From: Enorma massiliensis phI
Lineage (GTDB): Bacteria; Actinomycetota; Coriobacteriia; Coriobacteriales; Coriobacteriaceae
DNA length: 48,867 nucleotides
Direction: 5' to 3'
Assembly (NCBI RefSeq): GCF_000311845.1
Contig: NZ_HE978574.1
Location: 698,034 to 746,900 of the forward strand
This document shows positions 1 through 8,420 of this stretch, one piece after another. A model generated the notes under the pieces. The model did no database searches. It was not told where the DNA came from and saw nothing but the letters and a program-made list of their open reading frames with translations. The stretch's first letter is position 1. Each line of letters opens with the position of its first letter. Position numbers and translations under genes: made by a program.

Positions 1-324
1 CTATGCGGGTGGTTCTGATTGTTATGGAGCCGCGTTGCGCTTGCGCGATTGGCGAATTCTACCTGAGAAGGGCCAAATTGGCTAAAAATGTCGATTTCTG
101 GCGATTGAGGAAGAGAAGTTGGATGGGGCGAGCTCGCTCCATAGCACTATTTGTGGGGCTGCAAGACCGTTAGCAGGTAGAACATGCGTCTCCTATCCGC
201 CAAGAGGGTTTCATGAAGGCCGCGACGCCCCCTCGACGCACGCGCGGATTGCCATAAATCGACATTTTTAGCCAGAAAGAAAGGCCTCAATGAGCAAGCC
301 GCCCGTTTCGTGCCCGTTATCTTG
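1..324. other. Intergenic stretch without a gene
   Basis: No convincing coding frame is seen before the stop codon of the minus-strand pseudouridine synthase gene at 325. The only structure noticed is a pair of inverted 19-base arms (79-97 and 256-274). The upstream neighbour lies outside the window. Confidence 0.6.
79..274. repeat. Inverted repeat, 19-bp perfect arms
   Basis: Bases 79-97 are the exact reverse complement of 256-274, with about 158 bp between them. The arms are AT-rich (core CTAAAAATGTCGATT) in a GC-rich background. No gene lies between the arms. The wide spacing argues against a simple terminator. It could be the ends of a small non-autonomous element or two opposed copies of a dispersed repeat. 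Confidence 0.75.
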
Positions 325-1176
325 CTACATGTCGAAGAGGCGCGCGCACGAGCGGGGGAATAGATTGCGAAAACGCATGGGAATGGGCGCGTGGATGTCC
401 ACCAGCGAGCGAGAAACAGGGTCGGTAAAGGCGAATCGCCGTGCGTGGAGCATCAAGCCACGCGCATCGCCCGCGCCATATAAGGCATCGCCGACGAGCG
501 GGAAGCCCTCGTGTGCAAGATGAACGCGGATCTGATGTTTGCGACCGCTATATAGCCTAAGGTCGAGGAGGGTGTACCAGCGGCCGTCGATGCGCCTTCG
601 GTCGAGCACGGTCGCCTCCGTGTGAGCGTCTTTGCCTGTGCGGCTCGCTCGCATGCGCCGCGCATCGTGCCGGTCCCTGCCAATCGGTACGTGAATATCT
701 CGCTGATCCCAAGGTACGTGGCCCTCTGCGACGGCAAGGTAGTGCTTGCGCGCACCGTGTGCGGCGATCAGCGCATCGTAGGCACCTTGCGTGTGCTTGC
801 AAATCGAAAAGAGCACGATGCCGGTCGTGTCGCGGTCGAGCCGCTGGAGCGCCTGGATCTCTGGTGCACATGTGGGCGCAACGTGGTCTATGGCTCCTCG
901 TTCTACGGTGTTGCGCACCAAGTCGGTGAGCGTTTTTGTACCCGTCCCGTCCCCATGGACGATGATGCCGGCGGGCTTGTCGACCGCGAGCAGCGTTTCG
1001 CTGACGTAGAGCACGCGAGGGGAGAGATCGGCTGGTGCATCGCGCCTGCACGTGGCGCTTTCCTGCGCGGCATACGGTCCACTTCCGCGCATGGCATTTC
1101 TGGGTGCAGCGGGCGTGCTGCCTCCGTGTGCGCCATCTCCGCGTGAAGAACGATGGGCGAAAGTCTGGTTTCCCAT
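325..1176 (-). CDS. RluA-family RNA pseudouridine synthase
   Basis: The 283-residue product converts specific uridines in rRNA or tRNA to pseudouridine in the cytoplasm. The family signature LQRLDRDTTG near residue 115 carries the catalytic Asp. Further family blocks are AVDKPAGIIVHG before it and SGRKHQIRVHLAHEGFPLVGDALYG after it. There is no N-terminal S4 domain, and the first 50 residues are low-complexity, so a later start (for example Met29) is possible; no strong ribosome site precedes the annotated ATG. It begins 2 bp after the stop of the upstream U32 gene, so the two are probably co-transcribed. Which RNA position is modified cannot be told from sequence. Confidence 0.88.
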   Translation of the reverse strand: MGNQTFAHRSSRGDGAHGGSTPAAPRNAMRGSGPYAAQESATCRRDAPADLSPRVLYVSETLLAVDKPAGIIVHGDGTGTKTLTDLVRNTVERGAIDHVAPTCAPEIQALQRLDRDTTGIVLFSICKHTQGAYDALIAAHGARKHYLAVAEGHVPWDQRDIHVPIGRDRHDARRMRASRTGKDAHTEATVLDRRRIDGRWYTLLDLRLYSGRKHQIRVHLAHEGFPLVGDALYGAGDARGLMLHARRFAFTDPVSRSLVDIHAPIPMRFRNLFPRSCARLFDM

Positions 1177-1178
1177 GG

Positions 1179-3698
1179 CTAATCGACGCCCACAAACAGG
1201 CAGCCCGACGAAGAGCCCTTCTGCCGGGGCGCGGGCTTGCGTCCGGCGCGCGCGGCGTCAAGCGCCCGGCGGGCGCGTTCGGTCTGATCGGAGAGCTCCT
1301 CGGGCTCGAGCAAGGTTCCGTCGACGAGGAAGCGCCTCACGCCAGCGGAAAGGAGCGCGGGCATCTGGGGCGTAAGGTCCAGGGGATAGGCGTCGTACAA
1401 GCGAGAACGACCGTGGATGTCGGTGCGGACGGGCAGCATCTTGTCGTCGATGTTGTGGAGCGCGAGCTTGCGCATGCGTAGCGAACAGCGGGCGCAGTCG
1501 TGAATGCATGCGTTTGCGACCTGCAGGATGCAATGTTCGCTCGTCATGACGCGCGGCTTTCCGTATACGCAGATGCCGAGCGTAAGGGGACTCGCGGGGG
1601 CAATGCGCTCAATCTCGGCAAGCGAGAGCTCGGGGGAGAGCCAGGCGGCGCGGGCGCCTTCTCGGGCAAGGAGCTCAAGGCACGGCCGGTTGTGTGCGGG
1701 GATGCACGAACGCACTTCGGCGAGCGCCGAGCGCTCCGCGGCAAGGGCAAGTTCGGAGATATTGCCGACGGCGACGGCGGCGCCGGTTTCGACCCAGGAA
1801 TCGAGCCGTTCGCGGTCGCCTGCGCGGCAGACCTCGTCAAGCACGGGAATGAGGCCGAGCTCGCGGGCTTGGGCGGGGGAGATACCCGCCGCGTCGAGGT
1901 CGTCGGTGGCCATATAGACTCGGTCGGCGCCTGCGCGGCGCGCAGCATCTGCCGCCTCGAGCGAAGTGGCGAGCGCGCAAACCATCGCCTCCGCGCCCCG
2001 TGCGTCTTTGTGCTCGTTCGCAGAGTCCGCGACGCCGCGGTGCGAGGGGATGTCCAAGCGTTCGGCCAGCTCCGCGCGACGCTGGCTTGGAGCGAGAATG
2101 GCTTCCTCGAGCAAGTCGCATGCGGCGGCTCGCACCTTGTGGACGGCGGAAAAGCCCATGCCGCAGCCCTCATCGAGCTCGACGGAGCAGGTCCGCATCT
2201 CAAACGGGCTCGAGCCCATGCGGCCAACGTGTTCTACGAGGTCATCGGACGAGACGGGCCTAGTGCGCGCTTCCTCGACGATGAAGCCCTGGGCGCATGC
2301 GGTGAGCGAGGGGTTGTCGCAGCAAGAGAGCTCGACCTCGAACGGCTGGCCCCGGCGGGCGCGCACCCGCACATCGACGGGGCGCTTGCGGGGGTAGGCG
2401 CGCTTGAGCACGTCGTCGGCACGGTCGATTGCCGCCTGGCTACGAATGATGCGCACGCGGCACCGCTTCCCGGGCGGTCGTGGGAGCTCGACATCGAGTA
2501 TCTCGCCGGCGGCGGTATCACGGCGTGCGAGGGCCGTGAGGAACGTGTCCGGATCATCGTCGTCGCGCAGCTCAAGGAGATCGCCTGTCCCAACGGGCGC
2601 GTCGAGTGCGAGGTGGGCGGTGCCCGCAGGCCCCTTGATAGCCGCTCGCAGGCGCTCCCCCTTGGTTTGGGGCTCGCGCGCGGTGAACCCGGCGACGCGG
2701 CCCACGAGCTCGCCTCGATTGTTCGACCGCTCGTAGCTCATCATGTCGTCGTCGGAGGTGCCGTCTTGGTACGCGTGCGTGAAGTCGCGGTTAAAGCAGC
2801 GCTTGAGTTGGCGCTTACGAGCCGCCTGCTCCTTTTCGCCCGCATTCCGCCCTGCAAGAACGTCGTCGAGCTCGCGGCGGTATACATCCGTTACCGAGAA
2901 GACGTAGTCGGCGGCCTTCATGCGACCTTCGAGCTTGAGTGCCGAGGCGCCTGTGTCCACGAGCTGGGGGAGCAGGTCGGTCGTGCAGGTGTCGCGCGGG
3001 CAGAGCGGCCGACCGCGGCCGGGTGCCGAGATCTCGCGCCCCTGCTCGTCAATGAGCTCGTAGGGTAGGCGGCACGGCTGCGCGCACATGCCGCGGTTGG
3101 CGGAGCGCCCGGCCTGGCAGAAGCTCGAGAGCAGGCATACCCCGGAATAGCTGAAGCAGATGGAGCCGTGGGCGAACACCTCGAGGTCGATGCCGCACTG
3201 CTCGTGGATGGCGGCGATCTCGCCCAGGGAGAGCTCGCGCGAAAGCGTCACGCGGTCGGCGCCCAGGCGCTCGCACCATGCGGCTCCGCGTGCGTCATGG
3301 ATGTTTGCCTGGGTGGAGATGTGCGTCTCGATTTCGGGCATAAGCCGCTTTACTTCCGAGAAGAGGCCCCAGTCTTGAATGATGAAGGCGTCGGCGCCGA
3401 GCGCCGTGCACCGGCGGATGAGCTCGACCGCCTCGTCCATCTCGTCGTCTTTGATGACGATGTTGGTGGTTACATAGACGCGTGCGCCAGCAAGGTGCGC
3501 GGTCCGGCACGCGCGGGCGAATTCCTCGTCGGTGAAGTTCTCGGCCTTGCGTCGCGCGTTCATGGTTCCCATGCCGAGGTAGATGGCATCGGCACCCGCC
3601 GCAAGGGCCGCTGCGAACGGTTTGGGGCCGCCTGCGGGGGCGAGGAGCTCCACACGTCGCGCAAGGGACGGTGCTTGTTGAGTTGGGCGATCGGCCAT
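1179..3698 (-). CDS. U32-family protein, RlhA-like, with extended C-terminal module
   Basis: The 839-residue product starts LLAPAGGPKPFAAALAAGAD, typical of U32 proteins. It has the U32 signature EVFAHGSICFSYSGVC at about residues 173-188 and further Cys-containing segments (GMCAQPCRLPYEL). E. coli RlhA, a U32 protein, makes 5-hydroxycytidine in 23S rRNA, and some U32 proteins have been called collagenase-like peptidases. Pairing with a pseudouridine synthase favours an RNA-modification role (inference). The last 240 residues (from about 600) read like a second, degenerate U32-type barrel with its own Cys cluster (ACIHDCARCSLRMRK), making the protein longer than the roughly 650-residue E. coli RlhA. 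The ATG at 3698 is chosen because AGAGAGG lies 6-7 bases upstream; the open frame extends further to 3797 without a better site. Confidence 0.85.
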   Translation of the reverse strand: MADRPTQQAPSLARRVELLAPAGGPKPFAAALAAGADAIYLGMGTMNARRKAENFTDEEFARACRTAHLAGARVYVTTNIVIKDDEMDEAVELIRRCTALGADAFIIQDWGLFSEVKRLMPEIETHISTQANIHDARGAAWCERLGADRVTLSRELSLGEIAAIHEQCGIDLEVFAHGSICFSYSGVCLLSSFCQAGRSANRGMCAQPCRLPYELIDEQGREISAPGRGRPLCPRDTCTTDLLPQLVDTGASALKLEGRMKAADYVFSVTDVYRRELDDVLAGRNAGEKEQAARKRQLKRCFNRDFTHAYQDGTSDDDMMSYERSNNRGELVGRVAGFTAREPQTKGERLRAAIKGPAGTAHLALDAPVGTGDLLELRDDDDPDTFLTALARRDTAAGEILDVELPRPPGKRCRVRIIRSQAAIDRADDVLKRAYPRKRPVDVRVRARRGQPFEVELSCCDNPSLTACAQGFIVEEARTRPVSSDDLVEHVGRMGSSPFEMRTCSVELDEGCGMGFSAVHKVRAAACDLLEEAILAPSQRRAELAERLDIPSHRGVADSANEHKDARGAEAMVCALATSLEAADAARRAGADRVYMATDDLDAAGISPAQARELGLIPVLDEVCRAGDRERLDSWVETGAAVAVGNISELALAAERSALAEVRSCIPAHNRPCLELLAREGARAAWLSPELSLAEIERIAPASPLTLGICVYGKPRVMTSEHCILQVANACIHDCARCSLRMRKLALHNIDDKMLPVRTDIHGRSRLYDAYPLDLTPQMPALLSAGVRRFLVDGTLLEPEELSDQTERARRALDAARAGRKPAPRQKGSSSGCLFVGVD

Positions 3699-3769
3699 GG
3701 TTTCCTCTCTGAAACGGCAAAGATGCGCGCTTGTCTCGAAATGCCGTTGCGGTATCGTTGATGCCCGTG

Positions 3770-3852
3770 CCGTGGTTCGCAGACACCCGGTGCCCATGAT
3801 TCATGTTCGGGTGGTTTGTGAATCGTAGACACCGGGTGTCTGCGAACCACGG
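3770..3852. repeat. Inverted repeat, 23-bp perfect arms
   Basis: Bases 3770-3792 and 3830-3852 are exact reverse complements around a 37-base spacer. The arms include GGTTCGCAGACACCCGG. It lies between divergent genes, so it is not placed as a terminator for either. A dispersed palindromic element or a two-site operator both fit. Confidence 0.8.
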
Positions 3853-3906
3853 GCCACTCGAAGAGGTCCCAGGGCTTGGGCCTTGGCCTTATCTTGGCAG
3901 CGGGCA

Positions 3907-3934
3907 TTGCTGAATCGGCGAATGTTCCTATTAT
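3907..3934 (+). promoter_or_regulatory. Candidate promoter for the malY-MFS-dipeptidase cluster
   Basis: A -35-like TTGCTG (3907-3912) is followed after 16 bases by a -10-like TATTAT (3929-3934, five of six consensus bases). It lies 75 bases upstream of the chosen ATG at 4009. Called by eye only. Confidence 0.4.
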
Positions 3935-4008
3935 AGGGAATGCACGAGGCTCTAGCCCTGCGCTCGCAGCTCTTGTCTGGATACCATCATGCGTGCAAAG
4001 GAGCCGCT

Positions 4009-5214
4009 ATGACCTACGATTTCACAAGCATCATGGAGCGTCACGGGCAAGATGCGGTGGCCGTCGACGGTCTGGGCGCGCCCGGTGCCCCGGAGGCCCC
4101 GCAGGAGGGGTTCGACGCCATTCCCATGTGGGTGGCCGATATGAACTTTCCGGTGCTCCCCGCCATCCAAGACGCCATCGTCGCGCGCGTGAAGGAACCC
4201 CACTTCGGTTATTTCGATCCGCGGGACGAGTACTTCGAGCGCATCATTGCCTGGCAGCGCGACCGTAACGGCGTGACCGGGCTCGAGCCGCAGCATATCG
4301 GATACGAGAACGGCGTGCTCGGCGGTCTCGTCTCCACGCTCCAGGCCTTCGCGGCGCCGGGCGATGCAGTGCTCTTGCACAGCCCTACGTATATCGGATT
4401 TACCAAAAGCATCGAGAACGCTGGCTACAAGATTGTCTTATCGCCGCTCAAGCTCGACGAGTCGGGTATCTGGCGCATGGATTTCGACGATATGGAGCGA
4501 AAGCTTTCCGAGAACAAGATCCATGTTGCGGTGTTCTGCTCGCCCCATAACCCGTGCGGCCGCGTGTGGGAGCGCGCTGAGATCGAGCGGGCCATGGAGC
4601 TCTACCGCGCATATGATTGCGTGGTGGTCTCGGACGAGATCTGGTCCGACATCATCCTGCCCGGCCACAAGCACGTGCCCACGCAGTCCGTTTCCGCCGA
4701 TGCACGCGAGCGCACCGTGGCCCTCTATGCGCCGAGCAAAACCTTCAGCCTTGCGGGGCTTGTAGGGAGCTACCACATCATCTACGGCGACTATCTGCGC
4801 GACCGCGTGCTCGCGCAGGCGTCCAAGTGCCACTACAACAGCATGAACGTGCTCTCTATGCACGCCCTCATGGGTGCCTACAGCCCCGAGGGACGCGTGT
4901 GGGTGGACGAGCTTACCGAGGTGCTCGGCGACACCATCGATTGGGTGTGCGCGTATATCGCTGAGCATTTCGAGGGCGTGCGGGTCGTGAAGCCGCAGGG
5001 CACCTACATGCTCTTCCTCGACTGCACCGCGTGGTGCGAGCAGCACGGCTGCGATGTGGGAGAGCTCCTTCGCGCCGGGTGGCGCGTGGGCGTGGCCTGG
5101 CAAGACGGCCGCCCGTTCCATGGCCCGTGCCACATTCGCATGAACCTCGCCCTGCCGCGCGCCCGCGTCGAAGAGGCGTTCGACCGCCTGAGCCGCTACG
5201 TGTTCGGCGCGTAG
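4009..5214 (+). CDS. MalY/PatB-type pyridoxal-phosphate C-S lyase (aminotransferase class I/II fold)
   Basis: The 401-residue product begins MTYDFTSIMERHG, as MalY/PatB proteins do. It has the segment PMWVADMNFPVLPAI, the substrate/PLP region CSPHNPCGRVW, VVSDEIWSDI, and the PLP-lysine motif APSKTFSLAGL (about residues 244-254). MalY/PatB enzymes cleave cystathionine or cysteine to pyruvate, ammonia and a thiol, and some act as aminotransferases. The ATG at 4009 has AAAGGAG just upstream; an upstream in-frame start at 3940 is less like the family N-terminus. The MFS gene follows with almost no gap, so it is the first gene of a likely three-gene operon. The true substrate is not known. Confidence 0.9.
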   Translation: MTYDFTSIMERHGQDAVAVDGLGAPGAPEAPQEGFDAIPMWVADMNFPVLPAIQDAIVARVKEPHFGYFDPRDEYFERIIAWQRDRNGVTGLEPQHIGYENGVLGGLVSTLQAFAAPGDAVLLHSPTYIGFTKSIENAGYKIVLSPLKLDESGIWRMDFDDMERKLSENKIHVAVFCSPHNPCGRVWERAEIERAMELYRAYDCVVVSDEIWSDIILPGHKHVPTQSVSADARERTVALYAPSKTFSLAGLVGSYHIIYGDYLRDRVLAQASKCHYNSMNVLSMHALMGAYSPEGRVWVDELTEVLGDTIDWVCAYIAEHFEGVRVVKPQGTYMLFLDCTAWCEQHGCDVGELLRAGWRVGVAWQDGRPFHGPCHIRMNLALPRARVEEAFDRLSRYVFGA

Positions 5215-5223
5215 GTGAGCTTC

Positions 5224-6519
5224 ATGCCTGCAGGACTTCTACCCATCATCTACCTCGCGTTCATCAGCTTGGGCCTGCCCGATTCCGCCATCGGGTCTGC
5301 GTGGCCCACGATGGCCCCCAGCCTTGGTGCGGGCATCTCATGGGTGGGCGTGGTGACCATGATCATCTCGGCGGGAACCATCGTTTCGAGCCTTATGTCG
5401 GTGCGCGTGGTGGAGCGCTTCGGCACGGGGCGCGTCACGGTGGCGAGCGTGGCGCTCACGGCGGCGGCCCTCGTGGGCTTTTCCCAGTCCCAGGCGTTCT
5501 GGCAGCTTTGCCTCTGGGCGGTCCCCTATGGCCTTGGGGCGGGGGCCGTCGACGCGGCGCTCAACGCCTATGTCGCCGTGCATTACGAGTCGCAGCATAT
5601 GAGCTGGCTTCATTGCATGTGGGGAGTCGGTGCGAGCGGCGGTCCCATGATCATGGCACAGTGCCTCGAGCGAAGCGACTGGTCGACGGGGTTCTTCGTG
5701 CTCGGGGGCATCCAGGTCGCAATCGCCGTGGTGCTCACGCTCTCTCTGCCGCTCTGGCGCGACCGCAAGCTGCCTGCGCGGCGCTCCCCGGGTGACGGAG
5801 GCTCGTGCGTGGGCGAGGGGCAGGAGCGCGCCTTCGAGTGCGGAGGCGGGGAACCCCGGGCGAGCGGCGCGCGCGTGCAGCCCTCCGGGCGAGGCGGCGG
5901 GGAGTGCGGTGCGAGCGGGGAACGCCCTGTTCGGCGCACCCATGCCCAGTTGCTTCGCATTCCCGGTGTAAAGGCAGTGCTCGTCAGCTTCTTCTGCTAC
6001 AGCGCCTTCGAGACCACCTGCGGCAACTGGGCGGCGACCTTCTGCACGCTTGCACGTGGCATCGATGCGCAGACAGCGGCGAGCTGGGCCGCTCTCTTCT
6101 ATATGGGCATCACCGCAGGCCGAGCCGTGAGCGGCTTCATTTCGCTCAAGGTGAACGACCGCAATATGATCCGGCTCGGTCAGGCGCTCATCGCGGTTGC
6201 GTTCGTATGCGTGCTCATGCCGGACGACACGGCGCTCTTCGCGGGGCTTGTGCTCATGGGCTGCGGATGCGCTCCCATCTACCCCTCGACGATCCACGCT
6301 ACGCCGGCACGGTTCGGGGAGGAGCTCGCGCTCGAGCTCACGGGCATGCAGATGGCGTTCGCCTATATCGGGTCGCTCGCCATGTCGCCGCTCTTCGGCG
6401 TGCTCGCGCAGCTCGTCGGCGCATGGGTCTATCCGTGGTACCTCGTGCTCTTCCTGGTAGTCATGGTGGTGGCGGGCGAGCGCCTGAACGGCGTGGTGCG
6501 ATTGCGCGAGCGGGCGTAG
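5224..6519 (+). CDS. Major facilitator superfamily transporter
   Basis: The 431-residue membrane protein has about twelve hydrophobic segments in two halves. Between them is an unusually long hydrophilic, Gly/Arg-rich loop (about residues 184-240). The first helix region LPIIYLAFISLGLPDSAIGSAWP resembles fucose/sugar-type and FHS-like MFS proteins, but the substrate cannot be assigned. The ATG at 5224 has AGGTGAG four bases upstream; a GTG at 5215, directly after the malY stop, would add three residues but has a poor site. Position between a C-S lyase and a dipeptidase suggests import or export of a sulfur compound, amino acid or peptide (inference). Confidence 0.85.
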   Translation: MPAGLLPIIYLAFISLGLPDSAIGSAWPTMAPSLGAGISWVGVVTMIISAGTIVSSLMSVRVVERFGTGRVTVASVALTAAALVGFSQSQAFWQLCLWAVPYGLGAGAVDAALNAYVAVHYESQHMSWLHCMWGVGASGGPMIMAQCLERSDWSTGFFVLGGIQVAIAVVLTLSLPLWRDRKLPARRSPGDGGSCVGEGQERAFECGGGEPRASGARVQPSGRGGGECGASGERPVRRTHAQLLRIPGVKAVLVSFFCYSAFETTCGNWAATFCTLARGIDAQTAASWAALFYMGITAGRAVSGFISLKVNDRNMIRLGQALIAVAFVCVLMPDDTALFAGLVLMGCGCAPIYPSTIHATPARFGEELALELTGMQMAFAYIGSLAMSPLFGVLAQLVGAWVYPWYLVLFLVVMVVAGERLNGVVRLRERA

Positions 6520-6653
6520 CAAGCGGGCGTAGCGAGCGGCGCGGATGTGGCGTTCGGCTATGGACGTAGCAAGCGGCCGCAAGCGCAGCGCTCGGCCGCG
6601 GGCGCAGCGCACGCGCCGGTTCTGGAGTCGAACATCAACCTTTAGGAGGCATC

Positions 6654-7679
6654 ATGAGTTATCCCGTATTCGATCTTCATTGCGATACCGCGACCATGCT
6701 CGCGTTCCAGAACATGCCCGCAGAGCTCGCGGCTTCAGCTGGCATGTCGGGGCAGGGCGAGCCGCCCGCGTCTCCCGATCTTCCCAAGCCGCCTGCCGCC
6801 GTGGACCTTTCTGCCGGCGGTTTTCAGCTCACCGCGGAAAAGATCGGTGCCACGCCTTGGGCACAGTGCTTTGCCTGCTTCATCCCCGACGCCTTCGAGC
6901 CCGCCTCTGCCGCGGCGCTCTGGGAGCACGTATCCGGCTGCCTCGACCGCGAACTGATGCGGTACGGCAATCGCTTCTCGGGCGTGCGCTCGGCGGCCGG
7001 CATTCGACCAGCGCTTGCGGAAGGTCGTATCGCGGCGGTGCGCACCATCGAGAACGCTCGGCTGTTCGCGCACGATATCGAACTGGTGCACGCCTGCGCC
7101 GAGCGGGGCCTGCTCATGGCGTCCCTCAGCTGGAATGCCCCGGGTCCGCTTGCGAGCGGCCACGATGCTCCGGAGCGCGGGCTCACCGCAACTGGTCGCG
7201 AAGCCCTGCGCCGCATGGAGGAGGAGCGCGTCATCCTCGATGTCTCGCATCTCAACGATGTTTGCTTCGACGAGGTTGCCCGCCTGGCCGAGCGTCCTTT
7301 CGTAGCGAGTTACTCCAACGCGCGGGCCGTCTGCGGGCACAAGCGGAACCTCACCGATGCCCAGTTCGCCGAGATCCGCGATCGCGGTGGCATCGTGGGG
7401 CTCAACTATGCGGACCTGTTCGTCGTGGACGACCCTGCGGCCATGCCACCCACCTTCGACGACCTTTCTCGCCACATCGAGCATTGGCTCGACCTCGGCG
7501 GCGAGCGGGTGCTGGCGCTGGGAAGCGACTTCGACGGGTGCGACCCGGTGCCCGACATCGCGAGCGCGGATAAGATGCCCGCCTTCCAAGAGCACCTTGA
7601 GCAGCGCTTCGGCGCCGAGGTAACCGAGGCGCTCTGCGGCGGAAACGCGCTTGCGTTCTTTGAACGGTTCGGGCGGTAA
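6654..7679 (+). CDS. Membrane dipeptidase-like zinc peptidase, family M19
   Basis: The 341-residue product matches M19 (renal dipeptidase) enzymes, which hydrolyse dipeptides, including Cys-Gly and some D-amino-acid forms, using two zinc ions. Visible metal-site and family blocks are FDLHCDT (residues 6-12), DVSHLNDVCF, ASYSNARAV, HKRNLTDAQ, GGIVGLNY and LGSDFDGCD near the C-terminus. There is no signal peptide, so it is probably cytoplasmic. A strong AGGAGG lies 7 bases before the ATG. A 134-bp gap follows the MFS gene, so it could be in the same transcript. Together with the C-S lyase this suggests peptide or cysteine-conjugate breakdown (inference). Confidence 0.92.
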   Translation: MSYPVFDLHCDTATMLAFQNMPAELAASAGMSGQGEPPASPDLPKPPAAVDLSAGGFQLTAEKIGATPWAQCFACFIPDAFEPASAAALWEHVSGCLDRELMRYGNRFSGVRSAAGIRPALAEGRIAAVRTIENARLFAHDIELVHACAERGLLMASLSWNAPGPLASGHDAPERGLTATGREALRRMEEERVILDVSHLNDVCFDEVARLAERPFVASYSNARAVCGHKRNLTDAQFAEIRDRGGIVGLNYADLFVVDDPAAMPPTFDDLSRHIEHWLDLGGERVLALGSDFDGCDPVPDIASADKMPAFQEHLEQRFGAEVTEALCGGNALAFFERFGR

Positions 7680-7767
7680 GGAGGCGCTGCCGGCGCAGGC
7701 CCGTCGCTTGCCGGGCGCGGCGTCGTCGTTTTGCTCGTGTTGTCGAGCTTGTTCGTAGGCGCTTTTT

Positions 7768-8045
7768 CGGGCGAGATTTAAACGATTGATTCGCTTTCAG
7801 GCATATTTCGGACGCCCGCCCCGTTCTCGGGCGGGTTTCCGCCATCTGCGTGCTTCTCGGGCGACTTTCAGACACCCGCTCCGTTGCCGGGCGACTTTCG
7901 GACATCCATTCCGTTTTCGGGCGGCTTCCGTACGCTCGGAGGCTCGAAAACGTCCAGATATCGCCCGACAACCGAGGGAGTGTCCGGATTGCGCCCGGCA
8001 ACGGGACAAGTGTCAGGATTGCGCCCGAGAAGCCACGCGCTAGGG
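7768..8045. repeat. Palindromic array of 30-bp units, copy A
   Basis: Six left units start at 7768, 7798, 7828, 7858, 7888 and 7918, exactly 30 bp apart, each beginning CGGGCG (second unit CAGGCA) and mostly followed by a TTTCGGACA-like block. A centre (about 7930-7960) follows. The right units start at 7962, 7992 and 8022 and are the reverse complement of the left consensus (CGCCCGACAAC...GTCCGGATTG). The whole forms one large imperfect palindrome. Conserved and variable halves alternate within each unit. The same architecture occurs at 22292-22635. Confidence 0.85.
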
Positions 8046-8145
8046 GCGCATCGGGAGGCCCCGTCCGCGCGATGCGCCGGAATGAGCGCCGATGGATTCA
8101 TCTGACCCAGCAAGCTCCATGCTACGAGTATCTTGAAAACGTGCG
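7918..8145. repeat. Long direct repeat, left copy
   Basis: This segment is largely similar to 10901-11130 in the same orientation. A 31-base stretch (7929-7959) is identical to 10912-10942. Other shared blocks include GAGGGAGTGTCCGGATTGCG, CGCATCGGGAGGCCCCGT and a final TATCTTGAAAA/CATCTTGAAAA block. The two copies bracket the ABC transporter and peptide genes. Confidence 0.8.
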
Positions 8146-8402
8146 CCACCGCGGCCTTCTCGCCGAATACGTTGTCGAGGCTAAGATGTCCTTGGGTAAG
8201 TGTTGCCTCAGTGGCTCATTGTCGTTCTCGTTGACCCCGTCAATCTCACGGTCGGTGCGGTGGACGGAGGCAACGCTCGGTGACGGTTGTCTCCTGATGA
8301 AGCCGTGGCTGCAAGCTTCATCGTGTCAAGGTGCCGTGGACAGCCTCTGCTCAAGGACAACTGCGTTCGGAATGAATTGCCAAGCGCAAAGAAATGCTGC
8401 AT

Positions 8403-8420
8403 AGATATATACATATATCT
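8403..8420. promoter_or_regulatory. Palindromic candidate operator before the ABC/peptide genes
   Basis: AGATATAT-AC-ATATATCT has perfect 8-base arms, 52 bases upstream of the ABC gene start. A -10-like TATGAT lies just downstream (8426-8431), but no good -35 is seen at the right distance. A small palindrome in an AT-rich leader is typical of a repressor site; the regulator is not in this window. Confidence 0.4.

Larger units (their letters stand above)
3699..4008. other. Divergent intergenic region with inverted repeat and promoter
   Basis: This gap separates the minus-strand U32/RluA pair from the plus-strand MalY cluster, so it should hold divergent promoters. It contains a 23-bp perfect inverted repeat (3770-3792 and 3830-3852) and a plausible sigma-70-type promoter for the rightward genes at 3907-3934. 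No small gene was seen. Confidence 0.6.

Noticed and set aside
1500-3068. Long plus-strand open frame opposite the U32 gene
   Set aside because: It is a GC-driven shadow of the U32 gene with no ribosome site or family features.
7768-8045. CRISPR array
   Set aside because: The period is 30 bp in total, with only about half conserved, and the second half is inverted. Real CRISPR arrays have identical repeats of 23-40 bp separated by spacers of similar length in one orientation, and no cas genes are present.
7850-8404. A 184-residue gene across the repeat array
   Set aside because: The 30-bp period leaves several frames open on both strands; there is no ribosome site, and the translation is just repeat units followed by unmatched sequence.
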